From positions 1-64,000 of the forward strand of contig JAFPYR010000112.1 in NCBI GenBank assembly GCA_017412115.1: a stretch of 64,000 bases of DNA, written 5' to 3'. Position numbers and translations under genes: made by a program. Below, piece by piece: positions 18,203 to 27,471 of the stretch. Each line of letters starts with the position of its first letter. The first letter of the stretch is position 1. Origin of the DNA: Bacteroidales bacterium. Its GTDB lineage: Bacteria > Bacteroidota > Bacteroidia > Bacteroidales > UBA3824. The notes below the pieces were generated by a model. That model worked only from the letters and a program-made list of their open reading frames with translations, did no database searches and had not been told where the DNA came from.

Positions 18203-19240
18203 ATGGGACAATTATTCAAACCCGAAAATTACAAACCCGTCCTTGACCTTCAACAGACGGAACTCGCAATTAAAAAAATTAAAGACTTCTTTGAAAGTTG
18301 TCTTAGTGCGGAGCTTAAACTCCGCCGTGTTACTGCTCCGCTTTTCGTTCTTAAAGGTACGGGTATCAACGACGACCTCAACGGTGTGGAACGTCCTGTT
18401 ACATTTCCGATTAAGGATTTCAACGAACAGCAGGCAGAGGTTGTTCATTCGCTTGCAAAATGGAAACGTTTAACGCTTGCAAATTATAATATTCCGAGCG
18501 GTTATGGTATTTATACCGACATGAACGCTATCCGTCCTGATGAGGAATTGGATAATCTTCATTCTCTTTATGTTGATCAATGGGATTGGGAGCGTCATAT
18601 CGAACCCTCTGATAGAAATTTAGACTTTTTGAAGAATATTGTAGAACGTATTTATTCGGTACTTTTGAAAACTGAATATGTCGTTTACGAGGCTTATCCG
18701 GCTCTAAAACCGATTTTGCCGAAAGAAATAAAATTCATCAGTACGACGGAACTTTTAAGACTTTATCCTAATTTGACTCCGAAAGAGCGCGAAGACGAAA
18801 TCTGTAAGCAGTATGGAGCAGTCTTCGTAATGGGTATCGGTGATAAACTTTCAAACGGAGAAAAACATGATGGTCGTGCGCCCGACTATGACGACTGGTC
18901 AACGCCTAATTCTGAAGGTTTCAACGGTCTTAACGGTGATATTTTGCTTTGGAATCCTGTTTTGAAACGTTCTTTTGAAATTTCTTCAATGGGTATCCGT
19001 GTTGATAAAATTGCTCTTGAGAGGCAGCTTTTAATCGAACACAAAGAAGACCGTAAAAAACTTTATTTCCACAAACGCCTTCTCGAGGGTACGCTTCCCG
19101 AAAGTATAGGCGGCGGAATAGGTCAGTCGCGTATTTGTATGTTCTTCCTTAAAAAAGCTCATATCGGCGAAATTCAATCGTCTCTTTGGTCTGACGAAAT
19201 GCGTTTTGAATGTTCTAAAGCTAACATTCCGTTGATTTAG
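18203..19240 (+). CDS. asnA: aspartate-ammonia ligase (ammonia-dependent asparagine synthetase)
   Basis: Makes asparagine from aspartate, ammonia and ATP. The 345-residue length, class II synthetase-like fold and family motifs agree: ERPVTFPIKDFNEQQAEVVH, ANYNIPSGYGIYTDMNAIRP, VDQWDWERHIEPSDRN, then APDYDDWSTP and FEISSMGIRVDKIALERQL, with GGGIGQSRICMFFLKKAHIG near the C-terminus. It has its own presumptive terminator at 19257-19332. Confidence 0.96.
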   Translation: MGQLFKPENYKPVLDLQQTELAIKKIKDFFESCLSAELKLRRVTAPLFVLKGTGINDDLNGVERPVTFPIKDFNEQQAEVVHSLAKWKRLTLANYNIPSGYGIYTDMNAIRPDEELDNLHSLYVDQWDWERHIEPSDRNLDFLKNIVERIYSVLLKTEYVVYEAYPALKPILPKEIKFISTTELLRLYPNLTPKEREDEICKQYGAVFVMGIGDKLSNGEKHDGRAPDYDDWSTPNSEGFNGLNGDILLWNPVLKRSFEISSMGIRVDKIALERQLLIEHKEDRKKLYFHKRLLEGTLPESIGGGIGQSRICMFFLKKAHIGEIQSSLWSDEMRFECSKANIPLI

Positions 19241-19256
19241 CCGTAAGGGAAAAAAG

Positions 19257-19332
19257 GAAAACCGATTTTTTTTTTAAAAGAAATCTCTGTTTTAAACTGC
19301 TGATATAAAAAAATTTCGGTTTTCTTTTTTTT
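19257..19332 (+). terminator. terminator downstream of asnA
   Basis: GAAAACCGA (19257-19265) pairs with TCGGTTTTC (19316-19324), extended by a T-run facing an A-run inside the arms and followed by TTTTTTTT. The loop is long (about 40 bases), so confidence is moderate. Confidence 0.55.
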
Positions 19333-19361
19333 GAAAAAGAAGGAAAATAGAAATAAAAAAA

Positions 19362-19946
19362 ATGAATGTGATTTTTAAAAAATATCCGGAGGCAGGTTGT
19401 GATGAAGCGGGGCGTGGGTGTTTAGCTGGTCCTGTGGTAGCCTCTGCCGTTATTTTTCCGCCGGATTATTTTAATAATGACATTAACGATTCAAAACAGT
19501 TGTCTGAAAAGAAACGTTTTGCATTGAGGGAACAGATTATAAAAGATGCTGTAAGTTACTCTGTTGCAGAGTGTTCTAACGAGGAGATTGATAGGATTAA
19601 TATCCTTCAGGCTTCGATTTTAGCTATGCACAGAGCCTTGGACAAATTATCGGTAAGACCGGAGTTTATTATTGTTGACGGTAATAAATTTAGACCGTAT
19701 CAGGATATACCATACGAAACGATTGTAAAGGGTGATGCTAAATTTTTGTCGATAGCGGCGGCCTCTATCCTTGCAAAGACTTTCAGGGACGAGATTATGA
19801 TGAATTTTTCTAAGGATTATCCTGTTTATTGTTGGGATAAGAATAAGGGGTATCCCACGAGAGAGCATCGTCAGGCGATATTGGATTACGGTATTTGTCC
19901 GTTGCATAGAAGAAGTTACGAACCTTGTCAGCCTAAATTGCTGTAA
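19362..19946 (+). CDS. rnhB: ribonuclease HII
   Basis: Removes ribonucleotides and RNA primers from RNA/DNA hybrids. The 194-residue protein has the active-site motif CDEAGRGCLAGPVVASAV (D14, E15), SKQLSEKKR, IIVDGNKFRP (third acidic residue), KGDAKFLSIAAASILAKTFRD and the C-terminal NKGYPTREHRQAILDYG, all standard for the family. ATG 19362 gives the usual short N-terminus. Confidence 0.96.
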   Translation: MNVIFKKYPEAGCDEAGRGCLAGPVVASAVIFPPDYFNNDINDSKQLSEKKRFALREQIIKDAVSYSVAECSNEEIDRINILQASILAMHRALDKLSVRPEFIIVDGNKFRPYQDIPYETIVKGDAKFLSIAAASILAKTFRDEIMMNFSKDYPVYCWDKNKGYPTREHRQAILDYGICPLHRRSYEPCQPKLL

Positions 19947-19988
19947 GGAATTATATATTTTTTTTACCAATTAAAACACTAAATTACA

Positions 19989-21218
19989 ATGAAAAAGTAC
20001 ATTTTTATGCTTGCAGTGGCTTTAAGTATTACTTTAAATGTAGCTGCGCAAAAGTTTGAAAACTTGGCATTAACACCGCCTATGGGTTGGAACTCTTGGA
20101 ACACTTTCGCTTGTGATATCAGCGAAAAAACTGTCAAAGACATGGCAGACCTTTTTATTGAGTTGGGTCTTGACAAAGTGGGTTTTGAGTACATTGTTAT
20201 TGATGACGGTTGGATGTTGAAGGAGAGGGACAAACAAGGCAATCTTGTTCCCGACCCTAAAAAATTTCCTAACGGAATGAAAGCAGTTGCGGATTATGTT
20301 CATTCCAAAGGTTTGAAATTCGGAATTTATAACTGTTGCGGTTCTCAGACTTGCGGTGGTTATCCGGGCGGACGCGGACACGAATATCAAGACGCATTGC
20401 TTTATGCAAGTTACGGCATTGATTATTTGAAATATGACTGGTGCAATACCGGCAAAATGTATGCTCCCGAGGCTTACAAAACGATGAGGGACGCTCTTTA
20501 TACGGCGGGACGTCCGGTTGTTTTTTCGATTTGCGAGTGGGGCGACAATCAGCCGTGGGAGTGGGGTGCTGAAATCGGACACCTCTGGCGCACAACGGGT
20601 GATATTTATTGCTGTTATGATTGCGAATATGTTGTTAAAAAAGGCGAGCCTGACCAGTGGTCGGCATGGGGCGTTTGGCCTATTTTGAGAATGAGAAAGG
20701 ACATTAGAAAATACGCCGGACCCGGACATTGGAACGACCCCGATATGTTGGAAATCGGAAAATGTTTGAGCGCAGCCGAAGACCGTTCGCACTTTGCTCT
20801 TTGGTGTTTGAGCGCAGCTCCGCTTATTCTCGGTAACGACCTCCGCACTTGTACTGAAGAAACTAAAAAACTCATTACTAACAAAGAGCTGATTGAGGTT
20901 GACCAAGATAAACTCGGTATTCAAGGTTTTGAATATCAGTTCAAAGACAGTATTTCGATTTGGGTAAAGCCTTTGGAAAACGATTCTTGGGCGGTAGGTT
21001 TTGTTAATACTTCAAAAGACGAAAAGGTTTTGAATTTTGATTTCAAGGCTAATGTTATCGTTGATAAGGATTTCAATAAGACTTTGGATGCTAACAAAAC
21101 CGAATACGTAATCAGAGATTTGTTTGAGCATAAAGACTTGAAAACTACGACTAAAAAGCCTGTTACTGCAAAAATAGCTTCACATGATATTTTTATGGTA
21201 AGGCTTACAAAAAAATAG
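19989..21218 (+). CDS. secreted GH27 alpha-galactosidase
   Basis: Hydrolyses terminal alpha-1,6-linked galactose from oligosaccharides or galactomannans, probably in the periplasm. A signal peptide (MKKYIFMLAVALSITLNVAA, cleaved before QKFENL) precedes the GH27 barrel: LALTPPMGWNSWNTFACDI, IVIDDGWML, YGIDYLKYDWCN with nucleophile D150, ICEWGDNQPWEWG, and WRTTGDI with the acid/base D205, then GPGHWNDPDMLEIG. A C-terminal beta domain ends in FMVRLTKK. The length of 409 matches secreted bacterial GH27 enzymes. It stands alone, not in a PUL with SusC/D. Confidence 0.93.
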   Translation: MKKYIFMLAVALSITLNVAAQKFENLALTPPMGWNSWNTFACDISEKTVKDMADLFIELGLDKVGFEYIVIDDGWMLKERDKQGNLVPDPKKFPNGMKAVADYVHSKGLKFGIYNCCGSQTCGGYPGGRGHEYQDALLYASYGIDYLKYDWCNTGKMYAPEAYKTMRDALYTAGRPVVFSICEWGDNQPWEWGAEIGHLWRTTGDIYCCYDCEYVVKKGEPDQWSAWGVWPILRMRKDIRKYAGPGHWNDPDMLEIGKCLSAAEDRSHFALWCLSAAPLILGNDLRTCTEETKKLITNKELIEVDQDKLGIQGFEYQFKDSISIWVKPLENDSWAVGFVNTSKDEKVLNFDFKANVIVDKDFNKTLDANKTEYVIRDLFEHKDLKTTTKKPVTAKIASHDIFMVRLTKK

Positions 21219-21295
21219 TTTTGGAGTTAAGAAATATTTTTTTTTAGTGAAAAAAATTACACCTTTGTTGTGAAAATTTAAAAAAGAAGTACTAT

Positions 21296-22252
21296 ATGAA
21301 AATCGCAGAGAAACTTAAAGCGACAGACAAAACGCTTTTTTCTTTTGAAATCGTTCCGCCTTTGAAAGGTAACGACATAAAGAAACTTTATGAAAAACTT
21401 GACCTCTTGGTGGAGTTTAATCCGTTGAATATCAACATAACTTATCATCAGGACGAAATCGTTTATTCAGAGGATGGCAAAGGTGTAATTACAAAATCAC
21501 TTGTAAGGAAACATCCGGGGACGGTTGCTTTGGCAGCGGCTATCAAAAACCGTTATCATCACATCGAAACCGTTCCTCACCTTATTTGCGGCGGAATGTC
21601 AAAACAGGACATCGAAAATACACTTATTGATTTGAACTTTTTGGGTATTGAAAATATTTTGGCATTAAGAGGCGATGCTCCTAAAGGCAGCCGTTATTTT
21701 GTTGCAGAAAAAAACGGACATCCGCATACCGATTCGTTGGTAAAACAAATAATTGATTTGAATAACGGTATTTATTTGGACAAGAATTTGAAAAACAACG
21801 ACCGTATGAATTTTTCTATCGGAGTTGCAGGTTATCCCGAAAAACATATCGAAGCACCGAATGATGATTATGATATGAAATACTTAAAGCAAAAAGTAGA
21901 TGCCGGTGCGCAATATATTGTAACACAAATGTTTTTCGATAACGAGAAATTTTTCTCGTGGGAGAAACGCTGTCGTGAAGCAGGCATTACTTGTCCGATA
22001 ATTCCGGCAATAAAACCAATTGGCAAACTTCGTGATATTCAAACGATTCCGCAGGTTTTTAATATTGATTTGCCTTCGGATTTGGTTTCGGCTTGTCTTA
22101 AAGCGAAAGATGATTCTGAAATTTACAAAATCGGTATTGAATGGACGATTCAGCAGTCTAAAGACCTGATTGCGCACAAAGTTCCGTGCGTACATTATTT
22201 CAGTGTCGGCAGAACGGAAAACGTCAGGGAAGTGGCCAAAGCGGTTTTTTAA
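21296..22252 (+). CDS. metF: 5,10-methylenetetrahydrofolate reductase
   Basis: A flavin-dependent reductase that makes 5-methyl-THF for methionine synthesis. The 318-residue TIM barrel shows FSFEIVPPLKG at the N-terminus, NINITYHQDE, TVPHLICGGMSKQDIENTL, NILALRGDAPKG, FSIGVAGYPEKHIEAP, the QMFFDNEKFFSW folate/FAD region, and IIPAIKPI. It is a single gene with no neighbours of the methionine pathway in the window. Confidence 0.95.
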   Translation: MKIAEKLKATDKTLFSFEIVPPLKGNDIKKLYEKLDLLVEFNPLNINITYHQDEIVYSEDGKGVITKSLVRKHPGTVALAAAIKNRYHHIETVPHLICGGMSKQDIENTLIDLNFLGIENILALRGDAPKGSRYFVAEKNGHPHTDSLVKQIIDLNNGIYLDKNLKNNDRMNFSIGVAGYPEKHIEAPNDDYDMKYLKQKVDAGAQYIVTQMFFDNEKFFSWEKRCREAGITCPIIPAIKPIGKLRDIQTIPQVFNIDLPSDLVSACLKAKDDSEIYKIGIEWTIQQSKDLIAHKVPCVHYFSVGRTENVREVAKAVF

Positions 22253-22369
22253 AAAAAAAGCCCTAAATATTATAAAGCGGTACATTGTTTGTTGAAAAAA
22301 TATTTATAAAAATTTTGGAAAAACAAAAAACATTTTTTAATTTTAACGGCTTGAAAATCGGATTTTGAC

Positions 22370-25144
22370 ATGAGAGATTTAATAAATAATTTGAGTATAC
22401 GCAGCAAATTGCTTTTAGGCTTTTTTGTTGTTACCGCAATATTCTTTGTATTAGGCATTTACCAGTATAATGCGATTCAGGAGGTCAATCGTTGCAACGA
22501 GATTATTACCTTTGCTAAAGATATGAATTCTACGGCAGCTCAGGTAAAATATCTTGTTACCAAAGATATGCTTGTGCTTAGAAATTTCAGTTTTGCCAAA
22601 AACGACAAGGAATTGAAAGCACTTCATAAGGAGCATGTTGAATTTGTAGAAAAATTAGCCGGCATTTTCAATGATGTCGCAACTATTACTTCAAATCCTA
22701 ATATTGATCCTCTTATGAGGCATGATTTCAGGGATTCACTCAATTCCGTAAAAAAAATGTATAATTCAACGATTTGTGCCTCTTATCATCAGATTCATGT
22801 AAATGCGCGAATGATTTTGAATCCCGGTGATTTAAGAAGTGTCATGCTCCAAAAAAACAAAAATAGGGAAGAGGCTTCTAACGAGAGGATGGAAATGTTG
22901 GATTCTTTGGGTCATCTTGTTATAAAAGGTACCGGCGGTGAAACTTCCGTTGAGGAGGCTACTCAAGCTTATTTGGCAGAGGTTATGGGCGAGCAGTCAA
23001 AACATTATCAAACTGTAACCCGTACCGTAGCTCAGATTGACAAAGTTCTTACGATGATTGAATTGAAATCTAATGGCATTATAAATTCTGCGATGGAGTC
23101 TTCCTCTGCCGTTGGTGAGTCGAATATAAAAACTTTGGTTATATTCCTTCTTTTGGGCATTGCAGTTTCGATGATACTTGCTTTGTACATTTCGGGACTT
23201 ATCGTAAAACCGCTCGGAAAATTGATGAAATATGCAAAACGTCTTTCCGAGGGTGAACTTCCTGAGTTCAAGGAGGAGGTTTATAACGATGAAGTCGGTC
23301 AGACGGCTTATTCAATCGAACAATTAACTATTGGTCTTCAGAAAACTTCGGAATTTGCCCACGCTATTGGACAAGGCGATTTCAGCTCTAATTATCAACC
23401 GCTTTCCGACAAGGACGTTTTGGGTAACTCACTTCTTAATATGCGTAAATCACTTCAAAACGCTCAGAAGGAAGAAGACAAACGTAAATCAGAGGATATT
23501 CAACGAAATTGGACGACGGAAGGTCAGGCATTGTTTGCTGAAATTTTGCGTCATCACACTGATGATATCAAAGAACTTTCCGATGATATTATGGTTAATC
23601 TTGTTAAATACGTTAAGGCTAATCAGGGCGGAATTTTCTTCTATCAGGATCAAGACCCGAACGATGTTTATCTTGAATTGCTTTCGGCATACGCTTACAA
23701 CCGTAAAAAGTTTATCAAAAAGAAAATTCATATCGGCGAAGGACTTGTCGGAGCTTGTGCTCAAGAGAAATACACTATTTATTTAACGGATATTCCGGAC
23801 GATTACATTGAAATCGAATCTGGTATCGGTTCAGCTAATCCGAAATCATTGTTGATTGTTCCGCTAAAAATCGAAAACGACATTCTCGGCGTTATTGAAT
23901 TGGCATCTTTCAATGAGATGAAAGATTTTGAAATCGAATTGGTTGAAAAAATTGCCGAATCTATTGCCGCAACACTTTCTACTGCACGTATTAACACTAG
24001 AACTGCCGAACTTCTTGAACAGTCAAATTCTAAGACTCAAGCGATGAAAGATCAGGAGGAGGAGATGAGACAGACTATCGAGGAGATGGAAGCAACTCAA
24101 GAGGAAAGTATGAAGCGTGAGGACGATTTCTACCGTGAACTCAAGGAAATGGAGGCTATTAACCGCACGCTCGAACAGCAGACAACTCTTCAGGATACTG
24201 AAATTGAGCAGTTGAAAAGCAAGTATATCGCTGCTAATCAATTGGTTAAAGAGAGAGAAACCTTTGAAACCAATCTTTACGGTATAATTTCAGCGGCTAT
24301 TATCACAACGACTGACGACGGTAATATTTTGTATGTTAATGACTTGTTTGTAAGTCTTTTGGGTTATAAATCCGCTGAGGTTTTGGGTCGTAGCGTTTAT
24401 AACGTTTTGGACTTTAAGTCGGGTGAAACGGAAATGGCAAAAGCACTTCAAGCCGAATTTGGAAATATTGTTAATACTAAGGGGCGTGAGGTGAAGGTTT
24501 ATTCTAAGGAAGGTAAACCGCTTTTGTTCTGGCTTTCGGTAACTGCGAATATTTTCAATACGAAGGTTGTTTATGCGTTGGTTCTCAACGACTTGTCAAA
24601 ACTTTCGGAGGAAAGGGCAAAATCAAGATCTTACGAAGAGGAAATGCTTACCGCTAAGTTTGAACTTGAAAACAAAACCGAAATTTACGAAGATCTTTTG
24701 GTTAAAAATAAAATTGAACTTCCGGGACTCGATCAGGAATACACTTTATTCTATTTTGAAGATTACCGTATCGGTCTTAATATTATTGATATGCAGACCA
24801 AAAAATGGTTTGAGGCTATTAACAAACTTTACGGTGATTTCAAGAGAAAAACTTCTCAAAAAATTGCATTGCAGTCTTTGGACGAGTTGATTGACTATTC
24901 TGGTTATCACTTCGGTTTTGAAGAGAAGTATTTGAAAGATTTCAATTATCCTCATTACGATGAGTTCAAATATACTCATGATCAATTCCTTGGAACTTTG
25001 CAGGCTAACAGAGCTAACTTTGCCGAGGGTGAGTCAATATCGTTGATTAAGATAATTATTTTCATGAAATCATGGATGTCTTCCTACAGGTCAATGTTAG
25101 ACGAGGATTTCGTTAAGATGTTTAAATCTAACGGTTTGGCATAA
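22370..25144 (+). CDS. membrane sensor: 4HB-type periplasmic domain, HAMP, GAF, PAS and degenerate hemerythrin domain
   Basis: A 924-residue membrane signalling protein. TM1 is at about residues 11-32, a helical sensor domain follows to about 250, TM2 (TLVIFLLLGIAVSMILALYI) leads into HAMP (GLIVKPLGKLMKYAKRLSEG), then GAF (GIFFYQDQDPNDVYLELLSA to about 540), a long coiled coil (MKDQEEEMRQTIEEMEATQE), PAS (ISAAIITTTDDGNILYVNDL) and a C-terminal hemerythrin-like domain (about 795-920). There is no kinase, GGDEF or methyl-accepting signalling helix, so the output is unclear. In the hemerythrin domain only H847, E851, H870 and D911 align with canonical di-iron ligands; the other three positions are T810, F866 and Y906. 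Confidence 0.85.
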   Translation: MRDLINNLSIRSKLLLGFFVVTAIFFVLGIYQYNAIQEVNRCNEIITFAKDMNSTAAQVKYLVTKDMLVLRNFSFAKNDKELKALHKEHVEFVEKLAGIFNDVATITSNPNIDPLMRHDFRDSLNSVKKMYNSTICASYHQIHVNARMILNPGDLRSVMLQKNKNREEASNERMEMLDSLGHLVIKGTGGETSVEEATQAYLAEVMGEQSKHYQTVTRTVAQIDKVLTMIELKSNGIINSAMESSSAVGESNIKTLVIFLLLGIAVSMILALYISGLIVKPLGKLMKYAKRLSEGELPEFKEEVYNDEVGQTAYSIEQLTIGLQKTSEFAHAIGQGDFSSNYQPLSDKDVLGNSLLNMRKSLQNAQKEEDKRKSEDIQRNWTTEGQALFAEILRHHTDDIKELSDDIMVNLVKYVKANQGGIFFYQDQDPNDVYLELLSAYAYNRKKFIKKKIHIGEGLVGACAQEKYTIYLTDIPDDYIEIESGIGSANPKSLLIVPLKIENDILGVIELASFNEMKDFEIELVEKIAESIAATLSTARINTRTAELLEQSNSKTQAMKDQEEEMRQTIEEMEATQEESMKREDDFYRELKEMEAINRTLEQQTTLQDTEIEQLKSKYIAANQLVKERETFETNLYGIISAAIITTTDDGNILYVNDLFVSLLGYKSAEVLGRSVYNVLDFKSGETEMAKALQAEFGNIVNTKGREVKVYSKEGKPLLFWLSVTANIFNTKVVYALVLNDLSKLSEERAKSRSYEEEMLTAKFELENKTEIYEDLLVKNKIELPGLDQEYTLFYFEDYRIGLNIIDMQTKKWFEAINKLYGDFKRKTSQKIALQSLDELIDYSGYHFGFEEKYLKDFNYPHYDEFKYTHDQFLGTLQANRANFAEGESISLIKIIIFMKSWMSSYRSMLDEDFVKMFKSNGLA

Positions 25145-25194
25145 AAACACAACGACTTCTATTCATAAAAAGAAAATTTGATTTAAATATATAA

Positions 25195-25227
25195 AAAGCC
25201 GTCCCTATCGGGGCGGCTTTCTTTTTT
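25195..25227 (+). terminator. terminator after the HAMP-GAF-PAS sensor
   Basis: AAAGCCG (25195-25201) pairs with CGGCTTT (25214-25220), with additional CCC/GGG pairing around TATC, followed by CTTTTTT. A clear GC-rich hairpin in AT-rich surroundings, between convergent genes. Confidence 0.85.
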
Positions 25228-25318
25228 AAAACAAAACTAAATTTATCTATTATAAAAAAAATATAAAAAGGTGATTGTTAAAAACTAAATTATTTTTTTC
25301 AAAAAAGTGAATCTTTCT

Positions 25319-27331
25319 TTATATTTCAATACCCATAACAGTGATGTCATCTCTTTGAGAGCATACACCTTTGAAAGCCTCTAAGTCGCTCCAAATGTAA
25401 TCTCTTTGTCTTGACATTTCAAGGTTTACGGAGTCATGAAGTACCGCTACAAGCCTTTTAGTGCTGTAACGTTTGCGTTCGTAATTGTTTTGATCGCCTA
25501 TACCGTCAGAGGCCATATAAATTCTGTCGCCTTTGTGGATTTCGATTTCATGGTCTTCAAATTTTACGGTAGACTCTATGTTTCTGAACTTTCCGCCAAC
25601 TTCTCTGCGGGCAGTTTTATAAGTTTCTATTCTGTTTTCCTCTTTTATGTAATGATAAACCGGAAATTTAGCACCCTCGTATGTGAGGTGATATTTTTTG
25701 TCGGCAGTTGTCTTCTCGATTTTACAAATCGAAGCCTCCATGCCGTCGTTGCTTTCTGTTTCGTGCTGCCTAAGCGAACTCCTGATGGCTTTGTTTAATT
25801 CTTCTAGAATTTCTGCCGGTGAAGTGATTTTTCTTTGTTTAACAATTTGGTCAAGCAGATTGATTCCTATCAAACTCATAAATGCTCCCGGTACGCCATG
25901 TCCCGTACAATCTATAACACCGTAAATGAAAGTTTCTTTCTCCGAAGTTATTTTTTGTCCGTACCAATAAAAATCTCCGGAAACAATGTCTTTCGGACGG
26001 TATATTATAAAGGCGTTGAAATAATTGTTCAAATCCTGTTCCAAAGGTAAAGCAGCTTTCTGAATCGTTTGAGCGTATCTTATCGAACCCAAAGTTACTT
26101 CTTTGCTTATTCTTAACTGTTCGTTGATTTGTGTTAAATGCGAGGCTTGCGACTCAAGTTCTTCTTTTTGTGCGTTGATTTCCGCATTTTTTTCGTTCAA
26201 CATTCCTGTCTGTCTTTGGGTTTTGAACAAAAAATGAATGACCGTCAGCAGCAGCAAAACAACCAAAACTAATCCGATAACCATTCCGTATATCGTTCTG
26301 GTTTTGCTTGTTAAGGTCGCATTAAGAACATTGAGCGTATTACTTTGATTGATAATTCTGTCTTCTTGTGTTTTGCTCATCATCATCTGACCGTAAAGTC
26401 CGGGCGCGTTGTTGCGGTCTATTTGAACCGTGTTGAGCGATATGATTTTATCAACGGGTTGATGTTTCAAAATCATTTCGGCAGTTTTTATAGCCTCTTC
26501 ATTACCGTCAGGATAGAGAAATGTCGCATTTATTTTACCGTCAACGACGGCTTTAATTCCGCCGAATTCACCCGCAGCACCGTCAGTTCCGATAATGGTA
26601 ATGGAATCGGTATTAACACCTAAACTGTCAAGTGCTTCCCATGCTCCGATTGCCATATCATCGTTATGAGAGTAAATGACATTGCATCTTCCGCCGTTGA
26701 GCCAAAATTCTTTTACTTTTGCTCTTGCTTTTTTCTTGCTCCATTCGCAATACAAATCGCCTATGTGCTTAAATTTTACCGAATCAATGGTTTGGTTGAA
26801 TCCTCTGCCTCTGTCAATGGAGGCTGTTGCGCCTTTTTGTCCGTGAATTTCAAGGATTTGACCTTTGCCATTATGTAATAAGTTCAAATATTCAGCGGCT
26901 TTAGCTCCGATAATGGAGTTGTCAGCTCCGATAAAACACGTATAATCGTTACTTTCTGTCTTTCTGTCAATTAAAATAACGGGTATTCCGCTGTGATAAA
27001 TCAGTGAAACTATTTCGGTTAATGAATCGGCTTCGTTGGGCGAAACCATCAGTAAATCAACTTTTTCTTTATAAACGAGGTCCTCTATGTCTTTTATTTG
27101 TTTGCTATTAGAATTTTCTCCGTCGGTTATAATCAGATCTATGTTTCCTCTAAGGGCTGCATTTACTTTAATACTGCGGTTCATCTGTAAACGCCAAAAC
27201 GTATCGAAGGCGCATTGCGACAAACCAATTTTAAATTCCTTCTTCACCTCTTTTTCTTCGCATCCGTGAAGGACAAAAAAAAGCGGCATCAGTACAATCG
27301 TAATTATAATATAGACATCCTTTCTTGACAT
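25319..27331 (-). CDS. periplasmic sugar-binding-protein domain fused to a SpoIIE/PP2C phosphatase
   Basis: A 670-residue single-protein receptor. The N-terminus has a hydrophobic leader with a possible lipobox (LHGC, C24), then a type I periplasmic binding domain of the RbsB/YtfQ kind (FKIGLSQCAFDTFWRLQMNR, LLMVSPNEADSL, GIPVILIDRKTES, FIGADNSIIGAKAAEYL, YSHNDDMAIGAWEALDSLG, IGTDGAAGEFGGIKAV). A TM helix (YGMVIGLVLVVLLLLTVIHF, about 348-367) and coiled coil lead to a SpoIIE phosphatase (IYRPKDIVSGDFYWYG, DCTGHGVPGAFMSLIG, MASDGIGDQNNYE, SQRDDITVMGIEI). It probably reports sugar binding outside by dephosphorylating an anti-sigma antagonist inside. No partner gene is adjacent. Confidence 0.88.
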   Translation of the reverse strand: MSRKDVYIIITIVLMPLFFVLHGCEEKEVKKEFKIGLSQCAFDTFWRLQMNRSIKVNAALRGNIDLIITDGENSNSKQIKDIEDLVYKEKVDLLMVSPNEADSLTEIVSLIYHSGIPVILIDRKTESNDYTCFIGADNSIIGAKAAEYLNLLHNGKGQILEIHGQKGATASIDRGRGFNQTIDSVKFKHIGDLYCEWSKKKARAKVKEFWLNGGRCNVIYSHNDDMAIGAWEALDSLGVNTDSITIIGTDGAAGEFGGIKAVVDGKINATFLYPDGNEEAIKTAEMILKHQPVDKIISLNTVQIDRNNAPGLYGQMMMSKTQEDRIINQSNTLNVLNATLTSKTRTIYGMVIGLVLVVLLLLTVIHFLFKTQRQTGMLNEKNAEINAQKEELESQASHLTQINEQLRISKEVTLGSIRYAQTIQKAALPLEQDLNNYFNAFIIYRPKDIVSGDFYWYGQKITSEKETFIYGVIDCTGHGVPGAFMSLIGINLLDQIVKQRKITSPAEILEELNKAIRSSLRQHETESNDGMEASICKIEKTTADKKYHLTYEGAKFPVYHYIKEENRIETYKTARREVGGKFRNIESTVKFEDHEIEIHKGDRIYMASDGIGDQNNYERKRYSTKRLVAVLHDSVNLEMSRQRDYIWSDLEAFKGVCSQRDDITVMGIEI

Positions 27332-27471
27332 ATTTTAGAACCGTGTTTTCGATTATTTGCGCACGTAAATTTAGAAAATAAAATGCGAACAAACAAATTT
27401 TTTTACGCATAAAAATTTTATAAAAACAAAAATTAGCATTACATTAGCGGCAGTATTTTTATTAGAAACCT

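Noticed and set aside
20070..20924. A 284-codon minus-strand frame inside the alpha-galactosidase gene
   Set aside because: GH27 catalytic motifs fix the plus strand; the antisense product has no signal, motif or start context.
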